A DNA stretch of 62,508 nucleotides from Sphingobium sp. AS12 (GTDB taxonomy: Bacteria; Pseudomonadota; Alphaproteobacteria; Sphingomonadales; Sphingomonadaceae): NCBI RefSeq assembly GCF_019097845.1, contig NZ_JAHRGM010000021.1:1-62508 (forward strand), written 5' to 3'. The notes below the pieces were generated by a model. That model made no database searches and had not been told where the DNA came from. It was given only the letters and a program-made list of their open reading frames with translations. Made by a program: the position numbers and the translations under genes. This document shows positions 43,331-51,767 of the stretch, piece after piece. Every line of letters starts with the position of its first letter. The first letter of the stretch is position 1.

Positions 43331-44739
43331 GAAATCAATTCCTTGTCCCCAAAAGCCATTAGTTCAGCGCTTTCACGATCAATCGCCAAGTGCATCCGGT
43401 TCACCCACTCATCGTGAATCGCCACGTAAAGGCCTTCGTCAGCCACGGCGGGACTGCTAAGAACTGCGTCTACGCCCAACCCCACACCGAATTGGCCGGC
43501 TCCCCGTTCCCACCTTGGGGCACCGCGCGACATGTCGTTCATCCGGCCTTCTCCGGCAGCAAAAGCGATCTGGCAATTATTAAACTCAGTTAGATCGTCA
43601 GGCGTGGCCATGCCGCTAGCGTTGAAGAAGTCTTCATACTGGCGAATCCGCAAAGCACGGGCTTTGGCACTTTCGCCAACGGGCGCAATGCAATATGTCG
43701 TAACTTCGGTTTCATCGACGGACACAGGTTGAATGATCCTGATTTGACTACTGGTCTGGTCCATCAGAAACACATTAGGAAACAGTTGCAGATTGCGGAT
43801 GCGCTTGTTCATCCATAATGCTTTCTCATCGCCATGACTGGCAGTGAGCCACTCAAGCGCCTCAAAGTTAGGCCGGTCGCTGAAATTCGCGTAGTCAGCC
43901 CATAATACAGTATGGCCATTCTTGAAAGAAAACGAGCCGCCATCCTGCCGATTGAAATTCGCAAAGTCGATAGCTTTTGTATCGTTCTTCGATTCACCTA
44001 GGACACGCCTTTGAACGGTCATGAAGTAGTTCGCGTGTACCGTGCTGACGTGGTACCCATCCAGCCCATTCTCAACCTGCATTTTCCAGTTACCCCGATA
44101 ACGGTAACGCGTTGCGCCAGGAATTACCTCCAGTTCGCCGTTCTTTGATTGGTCGACCAGCAGATCAATGAAGGCTTTAGAACCGGATAAATAATCCTCA
44201 AGCGGTAAGACGTCTTCGGTAAGGCTGGCGAAGATGAAGCCGCGATAGCTTTCGACGCGCGCAATTTGCGGTAAGCCGAAATCGGCTTTGTTGAAGGCGG
44301 GAGCATAGCCGCCAGCCGCTTCTTCCGTTACATCCAGAAGGTCCCCTGCAGACGAATATGTCCATCCGTGGAACGGGCACATGAAAACCTTCTTGCTGCC
44401 AGCCTTCTCCCGACATACCCGTGCCCCCCTATGCGCGCAGGCATTAATCATGCCGCGGATAACACCCGCCCTGTCGCGCGAGATGATGATGGGCACCCGC
44501 CCGATTTTCGTCGTGACGAAATCGTGCGGCTTGGCGACCTGACTCTCGTGCGCAACGAATACCCAATTGCGTTCGAAGACATACTTAAGCTCAAGCTCGA
44601 AAATATCGGGGTCAGTAAAAGCTGCGCGATCAACCTGATATATACCACGCGCCGGATCCTTGGACAGCCAGGATTGCAGACGCCCCCGAAGGACCTGCAG
44701 ATCTTGTATACGGCCCGCCAGATCTTCCATAGCATTCAT
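43327..44739 (-). CDS. Benzoate-type dioxygenase, alpha subunit
   Basis: A 470-residue catalytic subunit. Rieske ligands are Cys101/His103 (CAHRG) and Cys121/His124 (CPFHGW). The active site region YRYRGNWKMQVENGLDGYHVSTVH closely follows benzoate 1,2-dioxygenase (BenA/XylX). Product would be a 1-carboxy-cis-1,2-diol. BenA systems normally pair with a BenC reductase and BenD dehydrogenase; neither is adjacent, and a PdxA-family gene takes the dehydrogenase position. The start at 44739 follows GGGAGAG. It is the first gene of the 16-kb minus-strand operon. Confidence 0.9.
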   Translation of the reverse strand: MNAMEDLAGRIQDLQVLRGRLQSWLSKDPARGIYQVDRAAFTDPDIFELELKYVFERNWVFVAHESQVAKPHDFVTTKIGRVPIIISRDRAGVIRGMINACAHRGARVCREKAGSKKVFMCPFHGWTYSSAGDLLDVTEEAAGGYAPAFNKADFGLPQIARVESYRGFIFASLTEDVLPLEDYLSGSKAFIDLLVDQSKNGELEVIPGATRYRYRGNWKMQVENGLDGYHVSTVHANYFMTVQRRVLGESKNDTKAIDFANFNRQDGGSFSFKNGHTVLWADYANFSDRPNFEALEWLTASHGDEKALWMNKRIRNLQLFPNVFLMDQTSSQIRIIQPVSVDETEVTTYCIAPVGESAKARALRIRQYEDFFNASGMATPDDLTEFNNCQIAFAAGEGRMNDMSRGAPRWERGAGQFGVGLGVDAVLSSPAVADEGLYVAIHDEWVNRMHLAIDRESAELMAFGDKELIS

Positions 44740-45044
44740 GTTTGATCTCTCCCGCACTTATTGATCCTCAGTCAGCCGCCGATAATGACGATCCCAAACT
44801 GCCAAGCCACGATTTCCCAAAATCCACCGGAAAAACAGGGAACGCGCACCTCGTGCTAAGGAACGACTCGAAACCCGGACTTGCATTGAGCCTAGTACAC
44901 GGATAATTTTTGTCGTGCAATGTATTGCACACTATGAAATATGGGGCTAGACGCTTTCATGCGACCGTGCTCCATTGCGCGACTGCCTGCGCCTCTTTCT
45001 CGAAAAAGAGCGTCCGGAACAAAGATTAAGGGGAGAAGCTGCCA
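44740..45044. other. Divergent control region between the two oxygenase operons
   Basis: This 305-bp stretch has no gene. It separates the minus-strand benzoate-type operon from the plus-strand extradiol/ferredoxin operon, so it must hold promoters in both directions. A strong palindrome lies at 44915-44930 in an A/T-rich setting. No confident -35/-10 or -24/-12 pair was identified. An AGGGGAGAAG ribosome-binding site ends the region before 45045. Confidence 0.6.
44915..44930. promoter_or_regulatory. GTGCAAT/ATTGCAC palindromic operator candidate
   Basis: GTGCAATGTATTGCAC has perfect 7-bp arms around GT. Its position, 115 bases before the plus-strand operon and 175 before the minus-strand one, suits a regulator serving both. 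The TTGCA cores are shared with the palindrome at 15421-15445 but arm sequence and centre differ. Confidence 0.5.
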
Positions 45045-45944
45045 ATGCCATCGGTCACAGAGCTTGGATATCTCGGCCTTTCGGTGACAAATCTTGCTGC
45101 GTGGCGGACCTACGCAGCCGAGGTTGCCGGGATGGAAGTCGTCGATGACGGAGAGGGCGATCGCATCTACCTCCGGATGGACGCGTGGCACCATCGCATT
45201 GTGCTACACGCGGGCGAGGTCGACGACCTCGCCTACCTCGGATGGCGGGTTGGCGATCCAGTTGAGTTTGAGGCTATGGTTGGCAAGTTATCGGCTGCGG
45301 GTATCGCAGTTACCGTTGCGAGCGATGCCGAAGCGCGTGAGCGCCGCGTCCTGGCGCTGGCAAAACTCGTGGATCCAGGCGGTAACCCAACCGAAATCTT
45401 TTACGGTCCTCAAGTGGATGCTCATAAACCTTTCCACCCCGGTCGGGCAATGTTCGGGCGCTTCTTGACCGGTTCGGAGGGCCTCGGCCATTGTATATTG
45501 CGCCAAGATGATGTCGCCGCAGCAGCCAGCTTTTATGGTTTGCTGGGCCTGCGCGGTTCGGTCGAATACCATCTGCATCTGCCCAACGGCATGGTTGCGT
45601 CGCCCTACTTCATGCATTGTAATGATCGCCAGCATTCGATCGCCTTCGGCCTCGGCCCGATGGAAAAGCGCATCAATCACCTGATGTTTGAATATACCCA
45701 TCTCGACGACGTAGGTCTTGCACACGATATCGTGCGGGAGCGGCAAATCGATGTTGCGCTACAGCTCGGTAAGCATGCTAACGACCAAGCTCTTACGTTC
45801 TATTGCGCCAATCCTTCAGGGTGGTTGTGGGAGTTCGGATGGGGTGCCCGCAAAGCCCCCAAACAGCAGGAATTCTACACCCGCGATATTTTCGGTCACG
45901 GAAATGAAGCCCAGGGATATGGTATGGATGTTCCTCTCATGTAA
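45045..45944 (+). CDS. bphC: Extradiol dioxygenase (2,3-dihydroxybiphenyl/1,2-dihydroxynaphthalene type)
   Basis: A 299-residue two-domain type I extradiol dioxygenase. The second domain holds the iron ligands: His in GLGHCILRQDD, His in INHLMFEYTHLDDVG and Glu in SGWLWEFGWGAR. The first domain (ELGYLGLSVTNLAAWRTYA) is the usual non-catalytic copy. It belongs to the bicyclic-substrate group with BphC and NahC, opening dihydroxylated biphenyl or naphthalene rings. With NahD in the same operon, 1,2-dihydroxynaphthalene is a likely natural substrate. The start follows AGGGGAGAAG. Confidence 0.92.
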   Translation: MPSVTELGYLGLSVTNLAAWRTYAAEVAGMEVVDDGEGDRIYLRMDAWHHRIVLHAGEVDDLAYLGWRVGDPVEFEAMVGKLSAAGIAVTVASDAEARERRVLALAKLVDPGGNPTEIFYGPQVDAHKPFHPGRAMFGRFLTGSEGLGHCILRQDDVAAAASFYGLLGLRGSVEYHLHLPNGMVASPYFMHCNDRQHSIAFGLGPMEKRINHLMFEYTHLDDVGLAHDIVRERQIDVALQLGKHANDQALTFYCANPSGWLWEFGWGARKAPKQQEFYTRDIFGHGNEAQGYGMDVPLM

Positions 45945-45996
45945 GAGGGCTTGAGATCGGCTGTCAAACTAGAATGCAAGAGGATTACATAGCACG

Positions 45997-46329
45997 ATGT
46001 CAAATAAGGTACGCCTTTGCCCAGTTGCCGATGTGAAGGAGGGCGAGCCCGTAGGCGTGTTCCTCGAGCACTTGCCAGCACTGGCTGTCTACTACGTCAG
46101 CGGGGATATATATGTCACCGATAATATGTGTACCCATGGAAACGCAATGCTGACCGACGGATACCAGGATGGAGGTATCATTGAATGTCCGTTTCATGGC
46201 GGCTCGTTCGATATTGTCACCGGTGCAGCCAAGGCATTTCCCTGCCAAGTACCGATCAAGACCTACACCGTGGCAATCGACGAGGGCTGGGTTTGGATCG
46301 ACAAGCCGGGGGAGCCAAGCCGAAAATGA
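45997..46329 (+). CDS. bphA3: Rieske ferredoxin for ring-hydroxylating oxygenases (BphA3-like)
   Basis: A 110-residue Rieske ferredoxin with ligands Cys45/His47 (CTHGNA) and Cys64/His67 (CPFHGG). It carries electrons from the NADH reductase to oxygenase alpha subunits. It is the only Rieske ferredoxin found in the window and overlaps the beta subunit gene that follows by four bases. Its partner reductase at 19.1-20.3 kb is 26 kb away on the other strand. Confidence 0.94.
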   Translation: MSNKVRLCPVADVKEGEPVGVFLEHLPALAVYYVSGDIYVTDNMCTHGNAMLTDGYQDGGIIECPFHGGSFDIVTGAAKAFPCQVPIKTYTVAIDEGWVWIDKPGEPSRK

Positions 46330-46814
46330 CCAGCGCGACATTTGATCGACTTCGGCTGCAGCAATTTGCGAGCGACTTAAACGCAACCCATGCTGAATTT
46401 ATTGATGAAGATCGGCTGGAGGAATGGGCCGAACTCTTTGTATCCAATTGCACCTACAGGGTCATAGCGCGTGAAAACTTTGACCGCAATTTGACGTTAG
46501 CCGCGATATTCTGCGACAGCAGGGGCATGCTGCTTGACCGCATCGTGTCACTGCGCAAGGCGAATATCTTTCCCGTTCACAACTACCGCCATATTCTTGG
46601 TCCAACACGCATCGTTTCGGAACGGGGATTAACGGTTACCGCACAAACCAATTACGTCGTTCTTATGACGCGAACCGACGGGCACACGACAATATACAAT
46701 TCTGGAAAGTATATTGACGAGATAGAATGCGACGAAGACCAATCGCGTTTTATTTCAAAGATCGCTGTATTCGATACCAATGTCATGGACACGATGATGG
46801 TTCGTCCAATCTGA
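46326..46814 (+). CDS. Salicylate-hydroxylase-type oxygenase, beta subunit (second copy)
   Basis: A 162-residue small subunit: DEDRLEEWAELFVSNCTYRVIAREN, CDSRGMLLDRIVSLRKANIF and IYNSGKYIDEIE. It is a paralogue of the subunit at 40.1 kb. Unusually, the beta gene precedes its alpha gene here; in the other five pairs alpha comes first. Its ATG overlaps the ferredoxin stop, so ferredoxin and beta subunit are translationally coupled. Confidence 0.88.
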   Translation: MTSATFDRLRLQQFASDLNATHAEFIDEDRLEEWAELFVSNCTYRVIARENFDRNLTLAAIFCDSRGMLLDRIVSLRKANIFPVHNYRHILGPTRIVSERGLTVTAQTNYVVLMTRTDGHTTIYNSGKYIDEIECDEDQSRFISKIAVFDTNVMDTMMVRPI

Positions 46815-46836
46815 CGCTTTTTTTGGGAGTTTAGCC

Positions 46837-48099
46837 ATGGTAGAAACAGCGCTTAAAGACAAAGTGGCTTCGGAAACGACGGGCACAGCTGGCTACCGTG
46901 TTCCTTATCGGGTATTCACTGATCCGGCCTATTACCGGCGCGAACAAGAGCAAATCTTCCAGGGTGAGACCTGGTCGTTCGTCGCTCTGGAAGCAGAGGT
47001 GCCTGAGGCGGGTGACTTTAAGTCCACGTTCATCGGTGAAACGCCGGTGATAGTAACCCGCGCAAGCGACGGCCGAGTTCATGTTATGGTGAACCGCTGC
47101 GCCCACCGCGGTGCAATGGTCTGCCGCGAGGTTCGCGGCAACCGGCCCAACCTTGAATGCGTGTATCATCAGTGGGCTTACGATTTGGAAGGTAATCTCG
47201 TCGGGGTTCCGTTCCGCCGCGGGCTCAAGGGTCAAGGCGGCATGCCAAGCGACTTCGACATGAAGCAGCATGGTCTTAAGAAGTTGCGCGCTGGCTCGGT
47301 AGATGGCCTTGTGTTTGCAACTTTTTCAGAGACTGTTGAACCTCTAACGGACTTCTTAGGTCCGATTGTGGTCGAGCAAATCGCGCGCATCATGTGCAAG
47401 CCAATCAAGGTTCTTGGAGATCAACGGCAGAAGGTTCACGGCAACTGGAAGCTTTATGCGGAAAACACCCGCGACCCCTATCATGCGAGCTTGCTCCATC
47501 TGTTTCATAATACTTTTGGGCTCTACCGCTCTACCCAGACTGGCAAGAGTGTCATGGACGCGAGCAAGCGCCATTCGCTGCTTTACTCGATTGCTGCGAG
47601 TAACGACGATGCGTCAGACAAAAAGGCCTATGGCGACTCACGAACTTTCGATACTGAGTTCAAGCTTCAGGATATGTCGCTCCTGAAGGGTCGGCAGGAA
47701 TTCGATGACGGAGTTTCCCTCGTCATCCTCGCCGTGTTCCCAAACCTGGTTCTCCAACAGATTCAGAACACGCTGGCGGTCCGGCAAATTGTGACGCAGG
47801 GCACCAATGCGTTTGAACTTGTCTGGACCCATTTCGGGTACGCGGACGATGACGCCGAGATGCAATCGATCCGGCAAAAACAGGCGAATCTGATCGGGCC
47901 TGCCGGGCTGATCTCGATGGAAGATGGCGAAGCGGTCGAGATCGTGCAGCGATCCATTATTGGCGAGAATGACGCGACATCCTACATCGCCATGGGTGGC
48001 GGTAGCCCGGATGACGCCGATCATCTGGTCACCGAGGGCGCAATTATCGGATTTTGGCACAACTATGAGAAGCTGGTTGGATACGAGTTCAATTCATGA
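46837..48099 (+). CDS. Salicylate-hydroxylase-type oxygenase, alpha subunit (second copy)
   Basis: A 420-residue catalytic subunit. Rieske ligands are Cys88/His90 (CAHRG) and Cys108/His111 (CVYHQW); the iron site is in ENTRDPYHASLLHLFH. The region LIGPAGLISMEDGEAVEIVQRS matches the paralogue at 40.6 kb. Both copies also share QIQNTLAVRQIV-like segments. They probably hydroxylate salicylate or substituted salicylates to catechols, possibly with different ranges. The stop overlaps the NahD start by four bases. Confidence 0.88.
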   Translation: MVETALKDKVASETTGTAGYRVPYRVFTDPAYYRREQEQIFQGETWSFVALEAEVPEAGDFKSTFIGETPVIVTRASDGRVHVMVNRCAHRGAMVCREVRGNRPNLECVYHQWAYDLEGNLVGVPFRRGLKGQGGMPSDFDMKQHGLKKLRAGSVDGLVFATFSETVEPLTDFLGPIVVEQIARIMCKPIKVLGDQRQKVHGNWKLYAENTRDPYHASLLHLFHNTFGLYRSTQTGKSVMDASKRHSLLYSIAASNDDASDKKAYGDSRTFDTEFKLQDMSLLKGRQEFDDGVSLVILAVFPNLVLQQIQNTLAVRQIVTQGTNAFELVWTHFGYADDDAEMQSIRQKQANLIGPAGLISMEDGEAVEIVQRSIIGENDATSYIAMGGGSPDDADHLVTEGAIIGFWHNYEKLVGYEFNS

Positions 48100-48689
48100 A
48101 CAAAACGATCGATTTCTATTTCGATTTTATTAGTCCCTTTAGCTATCTTGCGCAGCTAAAGCTTCCAGACTTGGCACGCAAGACAGGTTGCACGCTCGAA
48201 TATTGGCCGATTGACATTCCAGAAGCGAAAATTGCTGCCGGCAATTATGGGCCCTCCAACCGGGAAGTGGTGCCGAAGATCAAGGTCATGATGGCCGATC
48301 TGCAGCGGTGGGCTATCAAATATGCAGCGCCATTGAAGTTCCCCGCCAGTTTCGCCTGTGCGGACTGGAATTGCGCGGTGCTCTACGCTCGCAGCCAAGG
48401 TAAGGCCGAGGCATTTGTAACGGCAGCGTACCATCAGATCTGGGGGCTTGGCATCGATCCAGGCAATGCCAGTGAGCTGCGTCGGTGCGCCCACGACGTA
48501 GGGCTTGATGCTGATGCATTGTTACAGTTTGTTAATTCGTCCATTGGCCGGAACGAATTTCGTAAAGTGCGGAGTCAAGCTTACCAGAGGGGTGTGTTTG
48601 GCGCACCGCTAATGTTTGTCGATGAACAGATATTTTGGGGCAACGATCGGCTCGATTTTCTTGAATCGTACTTGATCAATAGCCGATAG
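48096..48689 (+). CDS. nahD: 2-hydroxychromene-2-carboxylate isomerase
   Basis: A 197-residue kappa-class-GST-like isomerase of the DsbA fold. The N-terminus IDFYFDFISPFSYLAQLKLP contains the active-site serine region, FPASFACADWNCAVLYA and GVFGAPLMFVDEQIFWGNDRLDFLE are family signatures. It interconverts 2-hydroxychromene-2-carboxylate and trans-o-hydroxybenzylidenepyruvate with glutathione, just before the NahE step. It is coupled to the preceding alpha subunit gene by a four-base overlap. Confidence 0.93.
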   Translation: MNKTIDFYFDFISPFSYLAQLKLPDLARKTGCTLEYWPIDIPEAKIAAGNYGPSNREVVPKIKVMMADLQRWAIKYAAPLKFPASFACADWNCAVLYARSQGKAEAFVTAAYHQIWGLGIDPGNASELRRCAHDVGLDADALLQFVNSSIGRNEFRKVRSQAYQRGVFGAPLMFVDEQIFWGNDRLDFLESYLINSR

Positions 48690-48714
48690 TCTATTTTGAT
48701 TTGGAATCGTGTTT

Positions 48715-49005
48715 ATGTTGATCGAAGAACAAACAGAGCCGTCCGTTGACTCTATGGCCGCTAAGCTGATCTTTGGAGAGTTTTCTGCATGGGCGCACAA
48801 TATTGCAGCGAGAAATGGCGATTGCCATGCTGATTTCGCAAGGCTCGACAAATGTGACGCTATTGTTCCCGATCAGGAACTGGCATCAAGGGATTCATCT
48901 ATCGGTGGCGCTGTTCAAGTCTTTGAGCAACGCTCATTAACCCAGATCTTCAAGCAGTTTTTCGGAAGGCTAATAACCTCGTTCAAAGATTGGCCTTATA
49001 AATAA
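48715..49005 (+). CDS. Hypothetical small protein, doubtful
   Basis: A 96-residue open frame (GTG two codons earlier is an alternative start) that I do not recognise. It is the only possible gene in the 484 bases between nahD and the TonB receptor. The ribosome-binding site is weak, the C-terminus (IFKQFFGRLITSFKDWPYK) is basic and aromatic, and composition is less GC-biased at third positions than the neighbours. It could be a gene remnant or not coding at all. Confidence 0.25.
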   Translation: MLIEEQTEPSVDSMAAKLIFGEFSAWAHNIAARNGDCHADFARLDKCDAIVPDQELASRDSSIGGAVQVFEQRSLTQIFKQFFGRLITSFKDWPYK

Positions 49006-49081
49006 AATCGTTCATGGACATGACATTTAGTCAATTTTCCAGACGGAAGAATTGTTACTAGTTGTATCTAGGTTGTTTCAC

Positions 49082-49112
49082 TTGATAAACGATTACTTTA
49101 AGTACTTATAAT
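49082..49112 (+). promoter_or_regulatory. Candidate promoter with ATA repeat, upstream of TonB receptor
   Basis: TTGATA (49082-49087) and TATAAT (49107-49112) are 19 bases apart, somewhat long. The -10 element opens a tract of ATA repeats running to about 49121, followed by TATAAAGGA. This is the most A/T-rich spot in the window and lies 60 bases upstream of the receptor start. Copy-number changes in the repeat could alter expression (inference). Confidence 0.4.
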
Positions 49113-49173
49113 AATAATAATATAAAGGATAAATGTGGTGGAAATTTCACTTTATTCTATCAGGGAGAGAAAA

Positions 49174-51639
49174 ATGAACACTATTTTGCGCATTGCTAGG
49201 AAGCGGGCATTCTTTTTGGCGGGCAGCAGCTTAGCGATTGGATATATAGTCGCATCGTCGACCTCGGCCTGGGCCCAGGATGCGGCAGCTCCCCAAGCCG
49301 CTAGTGAGCAGAGCAGGGGAGGTCTCGACGATATTGTCGTAACCGCACGCAAACGCGAGGAGAATGCGCAGGACACGCCAATTGCCATCACGGCAATGAG
49401 CGGCAGTATGATTGAAGACCGGCAGATCGCTAACGTGGCGCAGGTCGCATCCTACGCACCAAACGTCAATATTCAGCCGGTAGGCAATATCTCTGGGTCT
49501 AGCGCGTCGCTCACAGCCTTCATCCGCGGTGTCGGTCAAACCGACTTCAATATCACAGTAGATCCTGGTGTCGGAATCTATGTTGATGGCGTCTATGTTG
49601 CGCGTTCGGTCGGCGGTCTGCTCGACATGGCCGATATCGGCAGTGTGCAGATTCTGCGCGGGCCGCAGGGCACACTGTTTGGCAAGAATACGATCGGCGG
49701 CGCAATCATTGTCAACAGCAAACAGCCGACGGACAAATTCGAGTTGCAGCTTGAGGCGACAACCGGACGGTTCAACCGAGCCGACGTTAAGGGCATTGTG
49801 AATATACCCATCAGCGATACACTCGCCATGCGCGCAGTTGCCTCCTACGAAACGCGAGACGGGTACCAACGTCGCTTGTTCGACGGCGGCCGGCAAGGCG
49901 ACAAGGACAGCTTTTCAGGACGTGTAACGTTTAAGTGGGAACCTAGCGATGCTTTCACCGCGACCCTCGCGGGCGACGTGAACATCCGCCGAGAAGCATC
50001 AGCAGCCTACACGCTCGTTGAGAATCGGGACTCGCCCGACCTATTGCAGATCGTGAACATTAACGGTCGGACGGTGGCATTTCCCAGCTCCAACTTCGGA
50101 TATAACAAACTTGGCGGCGGTGCTGGGCAGTGCGGCGCACCTGGAGAGCTTGCTCCAGTTAGTAATCCCAATTGCGTCTCCTCTCGTTGGCTAACCGACG
50201 ACATCGACGAGACCTGGGCCGGTGGCCCCAACCGATCCGATTTCGACCTCTGGGGAACGAACTTGACGCTGGAATACGACATGGGAGATGTGACGCTTAA
50301 GTCGATCAGCGCCTATCGCGACCAGAAGTCGACTATTGAATTTGATTTTGACGTGACCCCGCTTGAGGTGCTGGGTCTTACCAACAATATCGATCTCTGG
50401 CAGGCGTCACAGGAGCTTCAACTGATAGGAAGCGTACTAGATGACCGGCTTAAATTCACCCTGGGTGCCTTTTACCTTAAGGAGAAAGGTGAGGACATCG
50501 AACCATTACGATTCGGCTTTGCTAATTTCTTCAGCGGTGGCAAAATTAACAATGACAGCTACGCCGCTTATCTTCAGGCAACGTTCGACGTTACAGATCG
50601 CCTGTCAATAACTCCCGGTATTCGCTACACAGATGAGACCAAACGCTTCGATCCTTCGGCACAGGTCATTACGCGTGATTATACGCAAGGCGTACTTCCG
50701 CCATATCCTGATGGCGTATTTATACAGTATAGTCGCTGCATTGTCGGACAGGCGGTACCGCAGCTTCTGCCAAATGGGTTCCCTGACCCGGCGTGTGTGC
50801 CTGCGGCGGTCAATCCCGGCGGCAACCATCCCATTCCTGCCGTCGAGGTTAATGCAAAGGCGAAGGAATGGACACCGTCGGTCGCGGCGAACTACCAGTT
50901 AACGGATGACATCATGGGGTATGCCTCCTACTCGAAGGGCTTTAAAAATGGTGGCTTCAGCCAACGCATCTTCCCGGCCGAACAAGTCACGCCCTCGTTT
51001 ACACCGGAATTCGTGACATCTTATGAAATCGGCCTTAAAACCGAACTGTTCGATCGGCGCCTCCGCTTGAACCTGGCGTTGTTTCAATCGGATTACTCCG
51101 ACATCCAGATCGTCGTGAACGAGGGGATCGCGCCGAAGGTACGCAACGCCGGCAAGGGACGGATCAAAGGCTTCGAAGTCGAAGGACAGGCAGCTCCAAC
51201 CGATTGGCTGCGGATCGATTATGGCCTAGGTTATCTCGACGCCAAATATCGCACAGTTGATCCGTCAGCGTTTCCCGTCATGCTCGGTTCGAAATTCGCT
51301 TTCGTGCCCGAGTGGACGACGACCGTGGCAGCCAACATTACCGCATTCGACAACGACAACGGTAAGCTGACAATCCGAGGAGATTGGTACTATCAAAGCG
51401 GCACCTTCAAGGATGCCGTCAACAACCCGCAACTGTATCAATCAGGCTACAGCGTCTTTGGTGCGAACGCATCTTACGCGCTGCCAGGCGAACATTTCAC
51501 CGTAACTGCTGGCGTAACCAATTTGGCCGACAAGCGCTACATCCAAGGCGGATATGTCGATTTGGACGTTGGCGGTGCGGCAGGCGCCACTTATTCCCGA
51601 CCACGCGAATGGTTTCTCAAAGTAGGCTACAAGTATTGA
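49174..51639 (+). CDS. TonB-dependent outer membrane receptor
   Basis: An 821-residue outer membrane receptor. It has a signal peptide (basic start, hydrophobic FFLAGSSLAIGYIVAS, cleavage after SAWA), a TonB-box/plug entry DDIVVTARKREENAQDTPIA, plug motifs FIRGVGQTDFN and ILRGPQGTLFGKNTIGGAI, and a barrel that ends in an aromatic residue (FLKVGYKY). It belongs to the large sphingomonad receptor group associated with uptake of aromatic and lignin-derived compounds. The start at 49174 follows GGGAGAGAAA. Placed directly before the UbiX/flavoprotein module, it probably imports that module's substrate. Confidence 0.92.
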   Translation: MNTILRIARKRAFFLAGSSLAIGYIVASSTSAWAQDAAAPQAASEQSRGGLDDIVVTARKREENAQDTPIAITAMSGSMIEDRQIANVAQVASYAPNVNIQPVGNISGSSASLTAFIRGVGQTDFNITVDPGVGIYVDGVYVARSVGGLLDMADIGSVQILRGPQGTLFGKNTIGGAIIVNSKQPTDKFELQLEATTGRFNRADVKGIVNIPISDTLAMRAVASYETRDGYQRRLFDGGRQGDKDSFSGRVTFKWEPSDAFTATLAGDVNIRREASAAYTLVENRDSPDLLQIVNINGRTVAFPSSNFGYNKLGGGAGQCGAPGELAPVSNPNCVSSRWLTDDIDETWAGGPNRSDFDLWGTNLTLEYDMGDVTLKSISAYRDQKSTIEFDFDVTPLEVLGLTNNIDLWQASQELQLIGSVLDDRLKFTLGAFYLKEKGEDIEPLRFGFANFFSGGKINNDSYAAYLQATFDVTDRLSITPGIRYTDETKRFDPSAQVITRDYTQGVLPPYPDGVFIQYSRCIVGQAVPQLLPNGFPDPACVPAAVNPGGNHPIPAVEVNAKAKEWTPSVAANYQLTDDIMGYASYSKGFKNGGFSQRIFPAEQVTPSFTPEFVTSYEIGLKTELFDRRLRLNLALFQSDYSDIQIVVNEGIAPKVRNAGKGRIKGFEVEGQAAPTDWLRIDYGLGYLDAKYRTVDPSAFPVMLGSKFAFVPEWTTTVAANITAFDNDNGKLTIRGDWYYQSGTFKDAVNNPQLYQSGYSVFGANASYALPGEHFTVTAGVTNLADKRYIQGGYVDLDVGGAAGATYSRPREWFLKVGYKY

Positions 51640-51648
51640 TCATTGGGG

Positions 51649-51677
51649 CCAGGGGCGGTGACACACGCCGTCCCTGG
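51649..51677 (+). terminator. Hairpin after TonB receptor gene
   Basis: CCAGGGGCGG (51649-51658) pairs with CCGTCCCTGG (51668-51677) over ten positions including one G-T wobble, nine bases in the loop, starting ten bases after the receptor stop. No U-run follows, so termination may be partial. The remaining 90 bases to ubiX hold no evident gene. Confidence 0.45.
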
Positions 51678-51767
51678 TACTTGGCAACATGAAGGCGGCA
51701 GAACAATGACGATCGCAGTTCTCTTCACTGAATCTCTAAAACAATCGGTTTTGGCTGCCACCCACCC

